Below are positions 26,284 to 36,700 of a DNA stretch of 64,000 nucleotides, piece after piece. The stretch covers positions 1 through 64,000 of the forward strand of contig NZ_NHRY01000128.1 in NCBI RefSeq assembly GCF_002937115.1. Direction: 5' to 3'. How positions within the stretch are numbered: position 1 is the stretch's first letter; each line of letters opens with the position of its first letter. A program made the translations under genes and the position numbers. Source of the stretch: Rhodopila globiformis. GTDB taxonomy: Bacteria > Pseudomonadota > Alphaproteobacteria > Acetobacterales > Acetobacteraceae. The notes beneath the pieces were generated by a model. It made no database searches and was not told where the DNA came from. It saw only the letters and a list, made by a program, of their open reading frames with translations.

Positions 26284-27602
26284 TGATGGCCCAGCCTCAT
26301 CCCCGTGCCGCATGGCCCTCGAACGACGATATGACGGTCTTCAACCTGATCGTCATCGCGCTCGGCGCGGGTCTCGGCTCCTATCTTCTCTGGACGCATT
26401 TTCACACTGAAATAAGTGCCGCTGTCATCGCCTGGCGGCATCAAGAAATCCGCGTGCTCCAAATCTTCACCGATCGCTTCGATCTGGCCGACGCGCAGAT
26501 GCGCGGGTCCGATCCGGCCGGCGTCACGTTGCGCGATCTCTACGGCATTAGCCGCGCCATCGGCCGCACCTGGCGTTTGCCGGCGACGCTGCTGATCGTC
26601 GTGCTCGGCCTTCTTTGCATGGCGCGCAACGCGCCGTCGCAATTCCGGCGTCAGTTCGATCTGAACGGGCTGATCCGTGAGCAGGCCAAGGTGTTCACGA
26701 CCACGGCTGCCTTCGTGAAGCGTCAGTTGCGTCTCGTGCCGCCTGCCGCGGGCTCGCCTCGTCCGGCCGACTACGCGCTGTCCCCTGCCGAATGGATCGC
26801 CCGCAACGCGCGTGCGTCCGACGGCCGGTTCAATGAGGCGAAGGCCCGGCGCGCCCTCGTCGCCCAACTGGGCACGAGCTGGACAGGTCCGGAGGGCGCG
26901 CCTCCGGTGGTCCGGGTCATGTTCGCCGCCTTCTCGCTGCACCTCGTCGAACGGCGCGACGAGGCGCTCGCCCTGCTCGGGGCATGCTCGCAGGCCCTCA
27001 TGGATGTCGGATCGGGCGATGCCGAGGGTCCCGCCGAACCGCTGGCACTTCCCGCAGAGTGCCTCCAGGAGGTGGACGTGTTGATTGGGGAGCCGGGCGG
27101 GCCGACGGCGGCGGGCCGCCTCATCACCGACCGTCACGCATGGACCCACACGGCGTTGATGTCGCTGCTCAACACAGCACGGCTCAAGGCCGGCGTCCTC
27201 CCACCTGCCCAATTCGCCTGGCTCAAGCTGGTTGACCGGCCGCTTTGGTACGCCTTGCATTCGCTCGGCTTTGAGACCGAAGGCGTCGGCCGCTACCTTC
27301 ACCCCAATCCTCGACCCGAGGCGGCTGGCGCACGCGACCATTGGGCGCTGGAAAGGGTGGCCGGGCGGGGCATCGACACCCCGAAATTCGATCAGGCAAT
27401 CGATGCGCTCCGCCGGTCACACGCGCGCAGCCCCTCATTCGCATCAGGGTCTTCCAATGTGGGACCCAAGGTTCCGGAGGGCCAGCAGCATGAATTTCGA
27501 CGTTCCAGAGGGCACGACCGTGCAGATCTTCATCGGAGCCGCGCCCCTGGCGCCAATCCAGGACAGACCCGGAATGGACCCGCCGCCGGCCCGGCTGCTT
27601 GA
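26280..27602 (+). CDS. dotM: DotM/IcmP/TrbA-family coupling-complex protein
   Basis: A 440-residue inner-membrane protein: N-terminal hydrophobic segment (about 20-42), a second (about 100-115), then a cytoplasmic helical domain with the family feature RHAWTHTALMSLLNTAR. DotM partners the DotL coupling ATPase. Its last 37 codons lie inside the next gene's frame, an unusually long overlap; the extra tail is low-complexity, so a frameshift or late stop change in this copy is possible. Confidence 0.85.
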   Translation: MMMAQPHPRAAWPSNDDMTVFNLIVIALGAGLGSYLLWTHFHTEISAAVIAWRHQEIRVLQIFTDRFDLADAQMRGSDPAGVTLRDLYGISRAIGRTWRLPATLLIVVLGLLCMARNAPSQFRRQFDLNGLIREQAKVFTTTAAFVKRQLRLVPPAAGSPRPADYALSPAEWIARNARASDGRFNEAKARRALVAQLGTSWTGPEGAPPVVRVMFAAFSLHLVERRDEALALLGACSQALMDVGSGDAEGPAEPLALPAECLQEVDVLIGEPGGPTAAGRLITDRHAWTHTALMSLLNTARLKAGVLPPAQFAWLKLVDRPLWYALHSLGFETEGVGRYLHPNPRPEAAGARDHWALERVAGRGIDTPKFDQAIDALRRSHARSPSFASGSSNVGPKVPEGQQHEFRRSRGHDRADLHRSRAPGANPGQTRNGPAAGPAA

Positions 27603-27966
27603 GACGCGCCGTCGTCGGCCACTGATCAAAGGCGTCGCGATCGCCGGGCTTGCGTTCGTCGCGTTCGTGGTCGGGCAGAAGACGGCGCCGCGCCAGAACG
27701 TTCTGATGATGGCAGGCAACGCCTCGGTGCCCCCGGCCAGTGCCGCGCCCTCGCCGGCGGTCCCGCGCTACGAGCAGGCATTCCCCTCGCGTGCGCTCAC
27801 CCCAGAGCCATCCCAACCGCTGCCTGCGGGAGGCCCCGCGACGGATCAGGTGCCGCAGGCATTCACGCAGCAACTGCAGCAGCGGCCAACGATCACCCCA
27901 TCTCCCGGAAGTCCGCCGCCCTCGGCCGTAAGCTCGGGAGCCAAGCCGTTCGGGCTGGAAGACTGA
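27490..27966 (+). CDS. single-pass membrane protein between dotM and dotL
   Basis: A 158-residue protein with one membrane segment (about residues 47-65) and a proline-rich periplasmic tail. GGAGG lies nine bases before the ATG at 27490. It overlaps the end of dotM by 113 bases in another frame. TCATTCGCA (27435) lies 55 bases before the start. It sits three bases before dotL and so belongs to the coupling-protein unit; the family is not recognised. Confidence 0.6.
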   Translation: MNFDVPEGTTVQIFIGAAPLAPIQDRPGMDPPPARLLETRRRRPLIKGVAIAGLAFVAFVVGQKTAPRQNVLMMAGNASVPPASAAPSPAVPRYEQAFPSRALTPEPSQPLPAGGPATDQVPQAFTQQLQQRPTITPSPGSPPPSAVSSGAKPFGLED

Positions 27967-27969
27967 GCC

Positions 27970-30315
27970 GTGGCCATCGCGCGCCAGATCGTCGGGCCAC
28001 AGGCGCAATTCGAGCGCTCCGGCGCGCAAAGCCTGCGCGATATCCGGCCCCTGACGACGCGCCTCTCCGAGGGCTTACGTGGGTCTGGCAGCTTTCTCGT
28101 TCTGGTGTCCGCTGCGGTCGCGACCTGGTTTGAGCCGGCCGTCATCGACCTGACCGTGCCGGCCTCGTTGCTCTACGCAACATGGGTCCTGACCCGCCGG
28201 CCAAGCCTGCCGATCCGGCTGCCGCGCTCGGCCGACTGTCTCGATTACGGCAATCCCCAGCCCGGCTCGCGCAAGCCGCAAAGGGCCAAGGGCGACATCT
28301 TCATCGGCTGGTCCGTGGATGGCCAGGAATTGTGGGTGACGGCGGAGGACGCGCGGCAACACATCTCGATTCCCGGCACGACCGGCGCCGGCAAGACCAC
28401 TGCGATTTTAAGCCTGCTCTCGAATGCCCTCGCGCAAGGCTCGGGCTTCGTACTGGTGGACGGCAAGGCCCATCGCGACCTGTTCGGCAAGGTGCTCGCG
28501 CTGGCCCGCCGCTTCGGCCGCGAGGACGATGTGCGCGTGCTGAACTTCATGGTGGCGTCCGGGGTGAAGGACAGCGACCGCTTCAATCCGTTCGCGATCG
28601 GCAATGCGGACGCGATCCGGGAATTGCTCGCGAGCCAGCTGGGCGATCAGGGGCAGAACGATCCAAACGGAGTGTTTCGTGAGCGCGCTGTCGCCCTCGT
28701 CGGCACGATCGCGCCCGTGCTGGTCTGGCTCCGTGACCACAAGGGGATTTCACTCAACATCGAGATCATCCGCTCCAGCATCGAACTGCGCTGGATCTGG
28801 AAACTTGCCATCGAGAAGAAGGTGCTCCTGCGCAATCCGGATGACGGCAGCACGCACGAGCTGGATGTCAGCGGGGAGATTCCGGAGGACGTGACCTGGC
28901 CGTTGCGTGCTTATCTCGGCGAGTTGCCGGGCTATGATCCAACGGTGCCGCTCGACAAGCAGAAGGGCGACGAGCCATCCAAGCAACACGGGTTCGCGCA
29001 GTTCTATTTCACTGCCACGTTCACCCAACTCGCTGTCAGCCTCGGCCACATCTTCCGTGTCGAGAACGGCGAGATCGACATGCGCGACATCGTGCTCAAT
29101 CGTCGCATTCTCGTGGTCAATCTGCCCGCGCTGGAAAATTCCGACGCAACGCTGGCCGCACTCGGCAAGCTGGTCGTCGCCTCGCTCCGCGGGATGATGG
29201 CGCAGCTGCTGGGCGCGTCTCTCGAGGGCGATTACAGCGAGGCTGACAAGCCCGGGATGGGCTCAGCGCCCTTCCCCGTCGTTCTGGACGAGCTCGCCTA
29301 TTACGCGACGAGCGGCCTCGACCGGATGCTGGCGATGGGCCGCGGTCTGAACATCTCTTTCATGCTGGGTTTTCAGGAGACGTCGGGCATCTGGGCGCGG
29401 CTCGGCGAGAAGACAGCCTCCCTGCTGGGCAATGCGAATTTTACCATCGCCATGCGCCAGCAGGATTCCGGCCGGACGCGCGAATGGCTCCAGAAGACCG
29501 CGGGCGAGACCTTCGTCACGCAAGCGACCTCCTACCAGGGATCGGAGGATGGTAACTACCGGGAGGCGCAGCACGCCGAAGTACGGCCGGTCTCGCGGGT
29601 TGATTGGCAGGATTTGACGTCGCTGATCGAGGGCGAGGCCATCGTGCTGTTCGGCGGCCGTCGGGTCTATGCGCGGGTGTTTCACGCAGTTATCGACGAC
29701 AGCGGTCCGAAACGGCTTGGACGTTGCCTCATGCTACGCGAGCCCGACCCAGACCGGGTCCGAGAGCGGACGGCGCACATCAACAGGGTCACCGAGACAA
29801 TCGCCAGGGGCTCGCTGGCACTCGGCCAGGAGGAGGCACTCAGCGCGACGCTGGACGCGATGTTACGGGGGTTCCAGGCGGCGCTGGACGCGGGCAAGGG
29901 CCTCGGTTCATGCGCCGCCGATGCCCTGCTGGCGATTGACCAGGTGCCCGAGGAGTCGAGACCTCCGCCTCCTTCTGCGCCGGCAGACGGCACGCCGGTG
30001 ACGAGCGTCATGCGCCTGCTGGACGAGGCGGTCGTCAACAGAATCGGAGACCTGGGCTCTGATGGCGCGCCGCACGAACCGGTCGACATCCAGTTCATCC
30101 GGCGGCTTCAGGAGATCGAGCGGGAGGCAGGCGCGGAACCAAGCGTCGCCCGCCAGATCGCGCTGTCGATCCTGACGGCGCGCGACGACGCTCTGCAGGC
30201 CGGCGAGCGTATTGAGCCGCCGGCCATGTCACATGAGGCGTTCCTTGCCCTCGTCGGCCGGCTTCGCAGGCGCGTCCGGCAGGCGGCGTCGGCGACGACA
30301 CAGGAGGCCGCCTGA
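27970..30315 (+). CDS. dotL: DotL/IcmO/TrbC-family type IV coupling ATPase
   Basis: A 781-residue coupling protein that brings the relaxosome or protein substrates to the channel. Two N-terminal membrane segments (about 38-75), Walker A GTTGAGKTT (about 135-144), Walker B region FPVVLDELAYYA and the coupling-protein motif FMLGFQETSGIWARLGE. The C-terminal part after about 620 is variable and probably binds adaptors such as the IcmS-like and DotN proteins. GTG start. Its stop overlaps the next gene. Confidence 0.92.
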   Translation: MAIARQIVGPQAQFERSGAQSLRDIRPLTTRLSEGLRGSGSFLVLVSAAVATWFEPAVIDLTVPASLLYATWVLTRRPSLPIRLPRSADCLDYGNPQPGSRKPQRAKGDIFIGWSVDGQELWVTAEDARQHISIPGTTGAGKTTAILSLLSNALAQGSGFVLVDGKAHRDLFGKVLALARRFGREDDVRVLNFMVASGVKDSDRFNPFAIGNADAIRELLASQLGDQGQNDPNGVFRERAVALVGTIAPVLVWLRDHKGISLNIEIIRSSIELRWIWKLAIEKKVLLRNPDDGSTHELDVSGEIPEDVTWPLRAYLGELPGYDPTVPLDKQKGDEPSKQHGFAQFYFTATFTQLAVSLGHIFRVENGEIDMRDIVLNRRILVVNLPALENSDATLAALGKLVVASLRGMMAQLLGASLEGDYSEADKPGMGSAPFPVVLDELAYYATSGLDRMLAMGRGLNISFMLGFQETSGIWARLGEKTASLLGNANFTIAMRQQDSGRTREWLQKTAGETFVTQATSYQGSEDGNYREAQHAEVRPVSRVDWQDLTSLIEGEAIVLFGGRRVYARVFHAVIDDSGPKRLGRCLMLREPDPDRVRERTAHINRVTETIARGSLALGQEEALSATLDAMLRGFQAALDAGKGLGSCAADALLAIDQVPEESRPPPPSAPADGTPVTSVMRLLDEAVVNRIGDLGSDGAPHEPVDIQFIRRLQEIEREAGAEPSVARQIALSILTARDDALQAGERIEPPAMSHEAFLALVGRLRRRVRQAASATTQEAA

Positions 30316-30677
30316 TGCCGGCTTCCCGGAAACCACGCCCCAAGGAGAGGCGGTCTGTTGACAATGAACTCTATCAGCGACGCGCCGCCGCCGCCGGGAT
30401 CGTCATGGTCTCCGTCCGGGTGCCCTCGGTTCGGGTTCCCGAGATCAAGGCCATTGCCTTGGAGTGGCGGCGAGAGGCGAAGCTCCTGCTGGAGAGTGAC
30501 TTGCCGTCGGCCGATCAGATCCTGCAGATCCACGCCGTTTGTCACACGCTCGATTTAACCATTCCGCCCGAGGCGTTCGAGACGCGCGCAACCGCGGCTG
30601 CGTGGCTGCACGCGCATGAACGCAAGCTCGGACAGCGCCGCATCCACATTCCGCGTCAACGCACCGCCGATCCCTGA
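30315..30677 (+). CDS. hypothetical protein coupled to dotL
   Basis: A 120-residue soluble, basic protein (MPASRKPRPKERRSVDNEL). The middle is predicted helical (KAIALEWRREAKLLLESDLP). Its ATG overlaps the dotL stop (ATGC/TGATG arrangement), so the two are co-translated. It could be a DotL adaptor; no family recognised. Confidence 0.6.
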   Translation: MPASRKPRPKERRSVDNELYQRRAAAAGIVMVSVRVPSVRVPEIKAIALEWRREAKLLLESDLPSADQILQIHAVCHTLDLTIPPEAFETRATAAAWLHAHERKLGQRRIHIPRQRTADP

Positions 30678-30695
30678 GCGCAATGAGGACCAGCC

Positions 30696-31382
30696 ATGAT
30701 AGCCGCTCTTCCGCAACAGAATCGAATGCATCTCCACATCGGTTTATTGCTTTCCCTGACCGCAAGCCCCGCCCTTGCGGTTCCTCTCGACATCCACGCG
30801 AGCAATATCGCGCCCTCGGATACGCAAAGCGCTATGGCGCCTGCATTGCCGACTCCGGCGGTCGGGCTAAGCGCTCCCCCGATCACCTTCCTCCGGGCGG
30901 CACGCCTGTCGCTTGCAGGGGGGCGGACGGGAGAAGCGCAAGAGGCGCTAGAGAGGGCGGAAACGCGGCTTCTGGACGACAACGCGCAGCCTGAGATGGC
31001 TGCGCCGCCTGCCCTGGCCGATACCCGGGCCGCGCGGCAGGCGCTCGCGGTCCACGATCGTGAGGGCGCTGCGCGCAACGTCGACGCGGCGATCGCCGCA
31101 CTTAGCACCCCGGCCGTCGCGGTCACGTTCCCACCCCAGGTCGCCGCGCCGGTTCAGATCCAGCCGGTTGCCCCCGCGGTTGTCGCTGCTCTGCCTCCTG
31201 CACCGCCGCCGGTGACCAAAGCCCTTCTTCCTGGCCGCTGGGAGCTTCGGGGGGCGAAGTATGTGTGGGTGCCCCCCGATACGGAACTACGTCGGGTCGA
31301 TGAGCGGTCGTGGCTGCAAGGCCGCTACGTTTGGAAGGATGGCGCCTGGATTTGGAGCGCGGTGCACTACGGATATCCGTAG
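30696..31382 (+). CDS. exported YXWGXW-type repeat protein
   Basis: A 228-residue exported protein with a signal peptide (about residues 1-28). Residues 45-140 are helical with TPR-like alanine-rich segments. The C-terminus carries aromatic repeats PGRWELRGAKYVWVPP and QGRYVWKDGAWIW, typical of the YXWGXW family of envelope proteins of unknown role. It probably sits in the periplasm or outer membrane next to the transfer channel. Confidence 0.65.
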   Translation: MIAALPQQNRMHLHIGLLLSLTASPALAVPLDIHASNIAPSDTQSAMAPALPTPAVGLSAPPITFLRAARLSLAGGRTGEAQEALERAETRLLDDNAQPEMAAPPALADTRAARQALAVHDREGAARNVDAAIAALSTPAVAVTFPPQVAAPVQIQPVAPAVVAALPPAPPPVTKALLPGRWELRGAKYVWVPPDTELRRVDERSWLQGRYVWKDGAWIWSAVHYGYP

Positions 31383-31409
31383 TCGTGCGGCCTACTTCAC
31401 CGATGGGGA

Positions 31410-32045
31410 ATGAGCGTGGGCTTTGCTGAAAGGAATTGGTGTCGGGAGCAACATGCGGCTCCCCGCCCAGTGATCACGCTGCGTGTTCGCCGCTTTATCT
31501 GGGTGCGCTGGGCGGCGCCTGTGGCCATCGTCGCCGTGTTGCTCGCTGGCGCTGCTTATCAGGAATGGCGGCCCACCCCTCCAATGCCGACTACCGGCAA
31601 GCCTATTGCGCCGCCGCGAGCCGAACCGGCACCAGATGCGGCGGCGGATGCCGTCGCGTTTCCAAAAGATGGCTTCACTCTCGTCGATCGGCGCCCTGGG
31701 TCCGACTGGAATTCCCCACTGACTGTCCGTATTCCCACCGACACGCCGTACCGCCATTGGATCGTCAGCGTGCGTGATTGGGCGACCGGAAAATGGGTGG
31801 CCACCGTTTATCTGTCGAATGGCGTGATCACGACGGTGCTGCTGCCGAGTGGTTTCTATCGGATTGCGATGGCGGCGGGTTCGAACTGGCAGGGCGAGGC
31901 CCGCCTCTTCGGAGCTGGCACAGCGGCGTGGGAGTGGACCAGCGCAGTCTCGCTTACGCAGAAAGTGAATTCCGTGATTGGGTCACCTACGGATGGAACC
32001 GAAAATGCCGCGCCGCTGTCGCGGGATGCGTTCCGCACGCGATGA
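31410..32045 (+). CDS. membrane-anchored periplasmic protein
   Basis: A 211-residue protein with one membrane segment (about residues 30-48) and a periplasmic domain containing GSDWNSPLTVRIPTDTPYRH and VIGSP near the end. GGGGA directly precedes the ATG. Last plus-strand gene of this transfer block; a hairpin follows its stop. Family not recognised. Confidence 0.55.
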   Translation: MSVGFAERNWCREQHAAPRPVITLRVRRFIWVRWAAPVAIVAVLLAGAAYQEWRPTPPMPTTGKPIAPPRAEPAPDAAADAVAFPKDGFTLVDRRPGSDWNSPLTVRIPTDTPYRHWIVSVRDWATGKWVATVYLSNGVITTVLLPSGFYRIAMAAGSNWQGEARLFGAGTAAWEWTSAVSLTQKVNSVIGSPTDGTENAAPLSRDAFRTR

Positions 32046-32051
32046 CGGTCG

Positions 32052-32087
32052 CCGCCGGCGAGAAAAGGATAAACGTATCGCCGGCGG
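32052..32087. terminator. hairpin between convergent genes
   Basis: A perfect 10-bp inverted repeat (CCGCCGGCGA / TCGCCGGCGG) with a 16-base loop between the 31410 and 32103 genes, which face each other. There is no T-tract. It may act as a bidirectional terminator. Confidence 0.5.
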
Positions 32088-32102
32088 TTCGGTGGCGTGG
32101 TC

Positions 32103-32390
32103 TTACTTCGCGGCTTGCTGTGTGCGCTCTGCTTCCTGGGCCTGGGCGATACTGTTGCCATAGGCCAAGGCTTGCGTGGCCGTGGTGCGCGTCGCCTGTG
32201 CTTGCAGCAGTGCCTCGATGGTGTCCAGAACGACGAGCTGCTGTTTCGCGACAGCGAGATGCTGCTGCTCAACAGTCAGAAGTTGCTGCGTCGTCGCTTG
32301 CAGCTGTGGATCTGTCACCACGGTTTGGGCGGATGCGAGTGTCGGCACAAGCACGACTGTCGCGGCAATCAATGAGACTGGAAATCGCAT
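32103..32390 (-). CDS. small exported helical protein
   Basis: A 95-residue protein with a signal peptide (ending ASAQT, residue 22). The mature part is one long helix rich in Gln, Ala and Leu (QLQATTQQLLTVEQQHLA). It resembles short VirB5/TrbJ-type minor pilus or adhesin proteins in general style only. It is followed on the plus side by the convergent hairpin. Confidence 0.55.
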   Translation of the reverse strand: MRFPVSLIAATVVLVPTLASAQTVVTDPQLQATTQQLLTVEQQHLAVAKQQLVVLDTIEALLQAQATRTTATQALAYGNSIAQAQEAERTQQAAK

Positions 32391-32457
32391 TGGACTGGTC
32401 CTCTCGGGAGCACCGCCGGTTCGGCGGCGGCCTCACCCTGCCGTCGGGCGTTGCGAA

Positions 32458-33015
32458 TCAAGGTTTCGTGTCTTTGTAGCAACCGACGAGCCCGACGTTC
32501 CAACAGGTCGGAAAATCAGGCTTCACCGCTGGCCGCTGCAATGGGTGATTGACCACAATAGGCCCCTGGTTGAGTTGGGCGAGGTCGATCTGAACGAGAT
32601 CCTCGGTATCTTTGAAGTAGTTGGATAACTGCGCCGGTGACGTGAAGCCATCCATTTTCGCGTATCGAGAGGTGCGCGCGGCGAAAGTCTCCGGGACGAA
32701 ATACGGCAGCGATATGTGATTGAGGCGTCGGCCGACCTTTATGTCTGTGTAGAAGCCGGTGTAGTCGAGGATTAGGCAGTCTCGAAGCGCCCATATTTTC
32801 GTCACCGGCACGGTCGCCGATTGATAGCAACTTTCTATTTCCTGGGTGACGCCTGCCATGCCGCCTGCCTTGAACGAGGTGTCGTAGCGGCTGGCGATAT
32901 TCCAGACTTCCTGTTGGATATCCGGGTGCGGATCTTCGACCACAAGACCGGTTGCGGTGCATCCACCCAGCAGCAACGCCACGACTGTGGGGCGGATGAC
33001 AGAAGTAAAAGCCAT
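32458..33015 (-). CDS. lipoprotein of the transfer region
   Basis: A 185-residue lipoprotein: MAFTSVIRPTVVALLLGGC, cysteine at residue 19. The mature part has several cysteines and a compact, unrecognised domain (about 35-170). The ATG at 33015 follows AGAGGA by eight bases; a GTG two codons earlier is possible. Its role in transfer (surface exclusion, pore assembly) is not shown. Confidence 0.6.
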   Translation of the reverse strand: MAFTSVIRPTVVALLLGGCTATGLVVEDPHPDIQQEVWNIASRYDTSFKAGGMAGVTQEIESCYQSATVPVTKIWALRDCLILDYTGFYTDIKVGRRLNHISLPYFVPETFAARTSRYAKMDGFTSPAQLSNYFKDTEDLVQIDLAQLNQGPIVVNHPLQRPAVKPDFPTCWNVGLVGCYKDTKP

Positions 33016-33096
33016 TCGCACAATCCTCTTTCAATGTTGCCTGCTCAGAGAATTAGCGCGAGGCGTGCGAACGGCGCTTCACGCGAGGGTGTGAAG

Positions 33097-33696
33097 ATGA
33101 GGATCGATCCAGGGCTTCGGATTCCGGCAGACACGGCGGACCAGATTAGTGCTGCTGCGGTGCCGGGTAACGGAGCATTCCTGACGGATGCGTATCCCTT
33201 CCCACTGACGGCCGAGCTCGTGAACCGCGAGGTGCGTCTGAGGGCCGCGACCGGGAACGAGGTGACGGAGCTTCTCACGACAGGTGGCTTCCCGCCCGAA
33301 CCCGGGGTGAAGTGGCCCGGAGATCCAGCCCTGGCACTGGGTCGCGAGGTCGAGTGGCAGATCGACGAGGGCAACCCGCCGACCCGTGAGGACAGCTGTC
33401 GTCTCTGGTCCGGCGAAGTCTTATTGTGCTCCGGTCAGGGCCTGGCCGGTCCCTTTTATATCCACGAAATGGCGGCTCGCGCCTGGGCCTTCTCCGAGGC
33501 GCTCAAGCAGGTCAGAGAAGATGTCTTTGAGATTCAGGTCGTGCCCTACGCCTGCGCGCGGTCTTTCGCGCCCGCCCTGCTGCGGGAAGGTGAGGTGGCA
33601 TACCGTGGCTTTTGTCGCCGCTACGCCATCTCGCCGATCCAGGCCAGCGGCGCGCCGACTGTCATGACGTTGCCCGACACTGCTGTGACTGGCTGA
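33097..33696 (+). CDS. hypothetical 199-residue protein
   Basis: Starts MRIDPGLRIPADTADQISAA with GAGGG eight bases upstream; a GTG at 33091 is an alternative. It is soluble and acidic, with a plausible globular composition and six cysteines or tryptophans spread through it (CRLWSGEVLLCSGQ). It ends 12 bases before the convergent relaxase gene. No family recognised. Confidence 0.55.
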   Translation: MRIDPGLRIPADTADQISAAAVPGNGAFLTDAYPFPLTAELVNREVRLRAATGNEVTELLTTGGFPPEPGVKWPGDPALALGREVEWQIDEGNPPTREDSCRLWSGEVLLCSGQGLAGPFYIHEMAARAWAFSEALKQVREDVFEIQVVPYACARSFAPALLREGEVAYRGFCRRYAISPIQASGAPTVMTLPDTAVTG

Positions 33697-33708
33697 AGCG
33701 CGCCTACT

Positions 33709-36700
33709 CTATGGGCTGGGGCTACTCGACGGCGACCGGGAAGGCGCGGGTGCGGGCACGACGCCGGCCAGCCGCATCCTTGCCACCTCGGCCTCCGCCC
33801 GCACCGTTCGCAGATGATGTTGGACAACCGTGAACTGTTCCGTATCTCGAAGCACCTTAGCGTTTTCCCGGATGGCGGTATCGAGCGACGGCAGGTGGCG
33901 AGAGAGTTGCTCGTTGACCGCCAGCGCCCTCGTGCGCTGGGCGGCCTTCTTTCCCCAGCCCGGATCAGCCAAGGTTGCCGCTTCCATCGCGTGGTGCGCC
34001 CCGATAAAGGCGTCGATCGCGCGCTCGCGGTCGTGGCGGGCCGCGTTGAGCAGATCGATACCGAGCGCCTTGTAGGGCTTCTCGGACATGTCCGCAGCGG
34101 CGCGCGCCCAAAGCGTGTCGTGGGTGATGGGCGTTGCTTCGCCGACAGCTTGGCGATGCCGCTCGGCCTCGTGCAGGGCCCCTTCCGAAATCAGCGTCCA
34201 CGTCGTCCCGCGCGCCCGGCTTTCCGCCACGTAGCTGGTGAAGCCGGTGACGGCGGAAGTCCCGCGCGGCAGCGCGTTGATGTGCTCGTCGGAAGTGAGC
34301 CCCTGCGCCGCGTCGATCGTCAGCGCATGCCCGAGACCCAGTAAGATCCGGCCGGTTTCCTTGTCTGCCAGTCGGCGCCAGTCGATGTCTGCGACGCCGC
34401 CTTTGGCCGTCCGGACGCGAAGGCCGCTGTCGCTTTGCGAAAGAACCTCCACGACGTCGCCGTTATTGCCGACCTGTTGCTCCCGGCCGCCAGAGTGACC
34501 CCACGTCCTTCGGTAGAGCCGAACTCGGTCACCGGTCGCCAAGGCGAGATCATACTCGCGACCGTTCTGGTCGATTGCCTTGTGGAGAGTCTCATTGGCT
34601 GCGATCTCGCCGCGCTGCTTGAGCCGGGCCCGGATCGCCTGGCTGATGTCGGCCGCGTCCTCGTTGGTTGGCGCGCTGATGGTGATGCCGCGCTTACTCC
34701 CGGATGCGGCCAGAATGTCCCGCCGCTCGATGTAGAGATCGGCAATCTGACCGACCACCTGGTCGCGGTCGCCGCCGAGGAGACGGGCATGGCCGTCCGA
34801 TCGCTTCATCGTCAAGGCGTCCGCGGCCTTCCCCTCACGGAAGAGCGCAGCGATCTCTCGGCCGCGCTGGGTTGCCTGCCGGACAGTCGAGAGCAGGACG
34901 GGCAGGGCCTCCGGAGGAAGGGCACGCCGGAGCAGCTCGATGCTGTCTCCCGCCTCGATCGCCTGGGCCTGCTCCCGGTCGCCGAGCATCTTGATTGTCA
35001 TGCCCGTCCGGGCCTGCAGCTCGAGGAGCTTGAGCAAGGGACGCGGCCCGACCTGGCTGACCTCATCGATCACCAGGACAGTGTTGCGGCTGACGGTGAT
35101 GTCGCCGCGCTCAATCATCGCCAGCAGCGGTGAGAGAGCGTAGGCGCGGTCGATGCCGGGGTCCCGCAGGGCGTCCGCCTGACGCCATGCCAGCGCGGTG
35201 CCGATAACCTCCCTGCCCTTCGGGTCGAACCGCGTGTCCGCCTTCCAGGCAGCCACAACAGGCTCAAGGATCGTCGTCTTGCCGACGCCGGCAGCGCCCG
35301 TCAGCAGGGTCAGTCGGCCCCCCTGCCCCAGCGCGAAGATCGCCGCCTTCTGGTCGGCGGAAAACTTGACCTGACTACGATCCATCGCCCGGCGGAGATC
35401 CGACGAGCCAAGCGCACCCGACCGGTCCCGTGCCGTCGCGTGCGCCAGGCTTTGCAAGCGCTCCTCGATCCTGATCTGCCGTGTGTTGCTGACACGCAGT
35501 TTGTCATCGAAGACCCCGACGACAAGGCTGACATGCTCGCCGCCAATCCGGATACCGCGCGTCTCGATGAGCTCGACTACCTGCTTGATGTCGGCTGGGC
35601 CGCCCGCGATACCGGCGCCAATGAGGCCGCGCGCAGCGTGCACGCCGAGTTTCTCGTGATCGATGACGGCGGCGGTTCGGAACTCCTCGGCCAAGTGCCG
35701 AGCTGCGAAGTGATAGGCCTGCTCGAACCGTTCCTCGTCGGTCCGTTTGGCGTGGGTCGTCTCCCCGATGACGCTCTCGTGCTTCCAGCCCAGCGCCTCG
35801 GCTTGCTCGCGCCACAGGCGGCGCTCATCGGCCTTCATCTTACCGAGCCGCCCCTCGGCGCTGGCCTCTTCGACGATATCGAGTTTACGTTCGGCGGAGA
35901 GGTCGTCCCAGGACAGGCCCTGGCGCTCCGCGAAGGTCCGCGCTTTATGCAGGATCTGCCGGTCGCGCTTGCTGAAAGCCCGGCCGATATCGCCCGGGAC
36001 GCTCTCGATGACGACGGCCTGCTCGTTCTCGTTGTAGCCGACCTGAATGCCGAGGCGACGCAGTTCGTCGGCGAGGACCGCCTGGAAGTAGGCGCCGAAC
36101 TCCTTGATCCGGTTGTCTGTGAGTGCCCGGAGGTCGAGCGACCCGATCCGGCCGTCCGCGGTTGCGACGATGTTCATGAGGAAATTGTGGATGTGGGCGT
36201 GCGGGTCGCCGGCGACTGGCGCGTCGAACAGGTAAGTCTGCCCATCCGCCCCGTCCTGAACCTGCAGGGTAGGCCGGGCCGTGTGGTGCCGGAAGGTGAC
36301 CCACCCGACCGCCCCTGGATCGGCGCCGTCCTCACCGCCTTTACCCCGGCGCGCCCAGCCGACTTCGTGCGCGACATAGCGCATGGCGCGGTCGGCCGCG
36401 CGGTCGATGGCGTTCCAGATCAGCGCGGACTCCGCCGGCGTGGGCGCGAACTCGGCTGCGAGCGTGACGGACTTGTCGGGGCTGAACACCAGGTCCACCC
36501 CCGACAGCTTGCGGGGGTGGGCGGACCAGGCCTCGCCGTTGTCGGCCCGGCGTGCCTCGAACAGGCGCGCCATCTCGGTGTCGCGGGGCATCTGGCTGGG
36601 GTCGATGCCAATTGCCCGGGCCAGGATCGCAGGCATGTCCGGCCGCCAAGCGGCCCGGCTGTCCCGGCCCGTGTAGTAGGCGGTGAGGCGTCCGCCTTCC

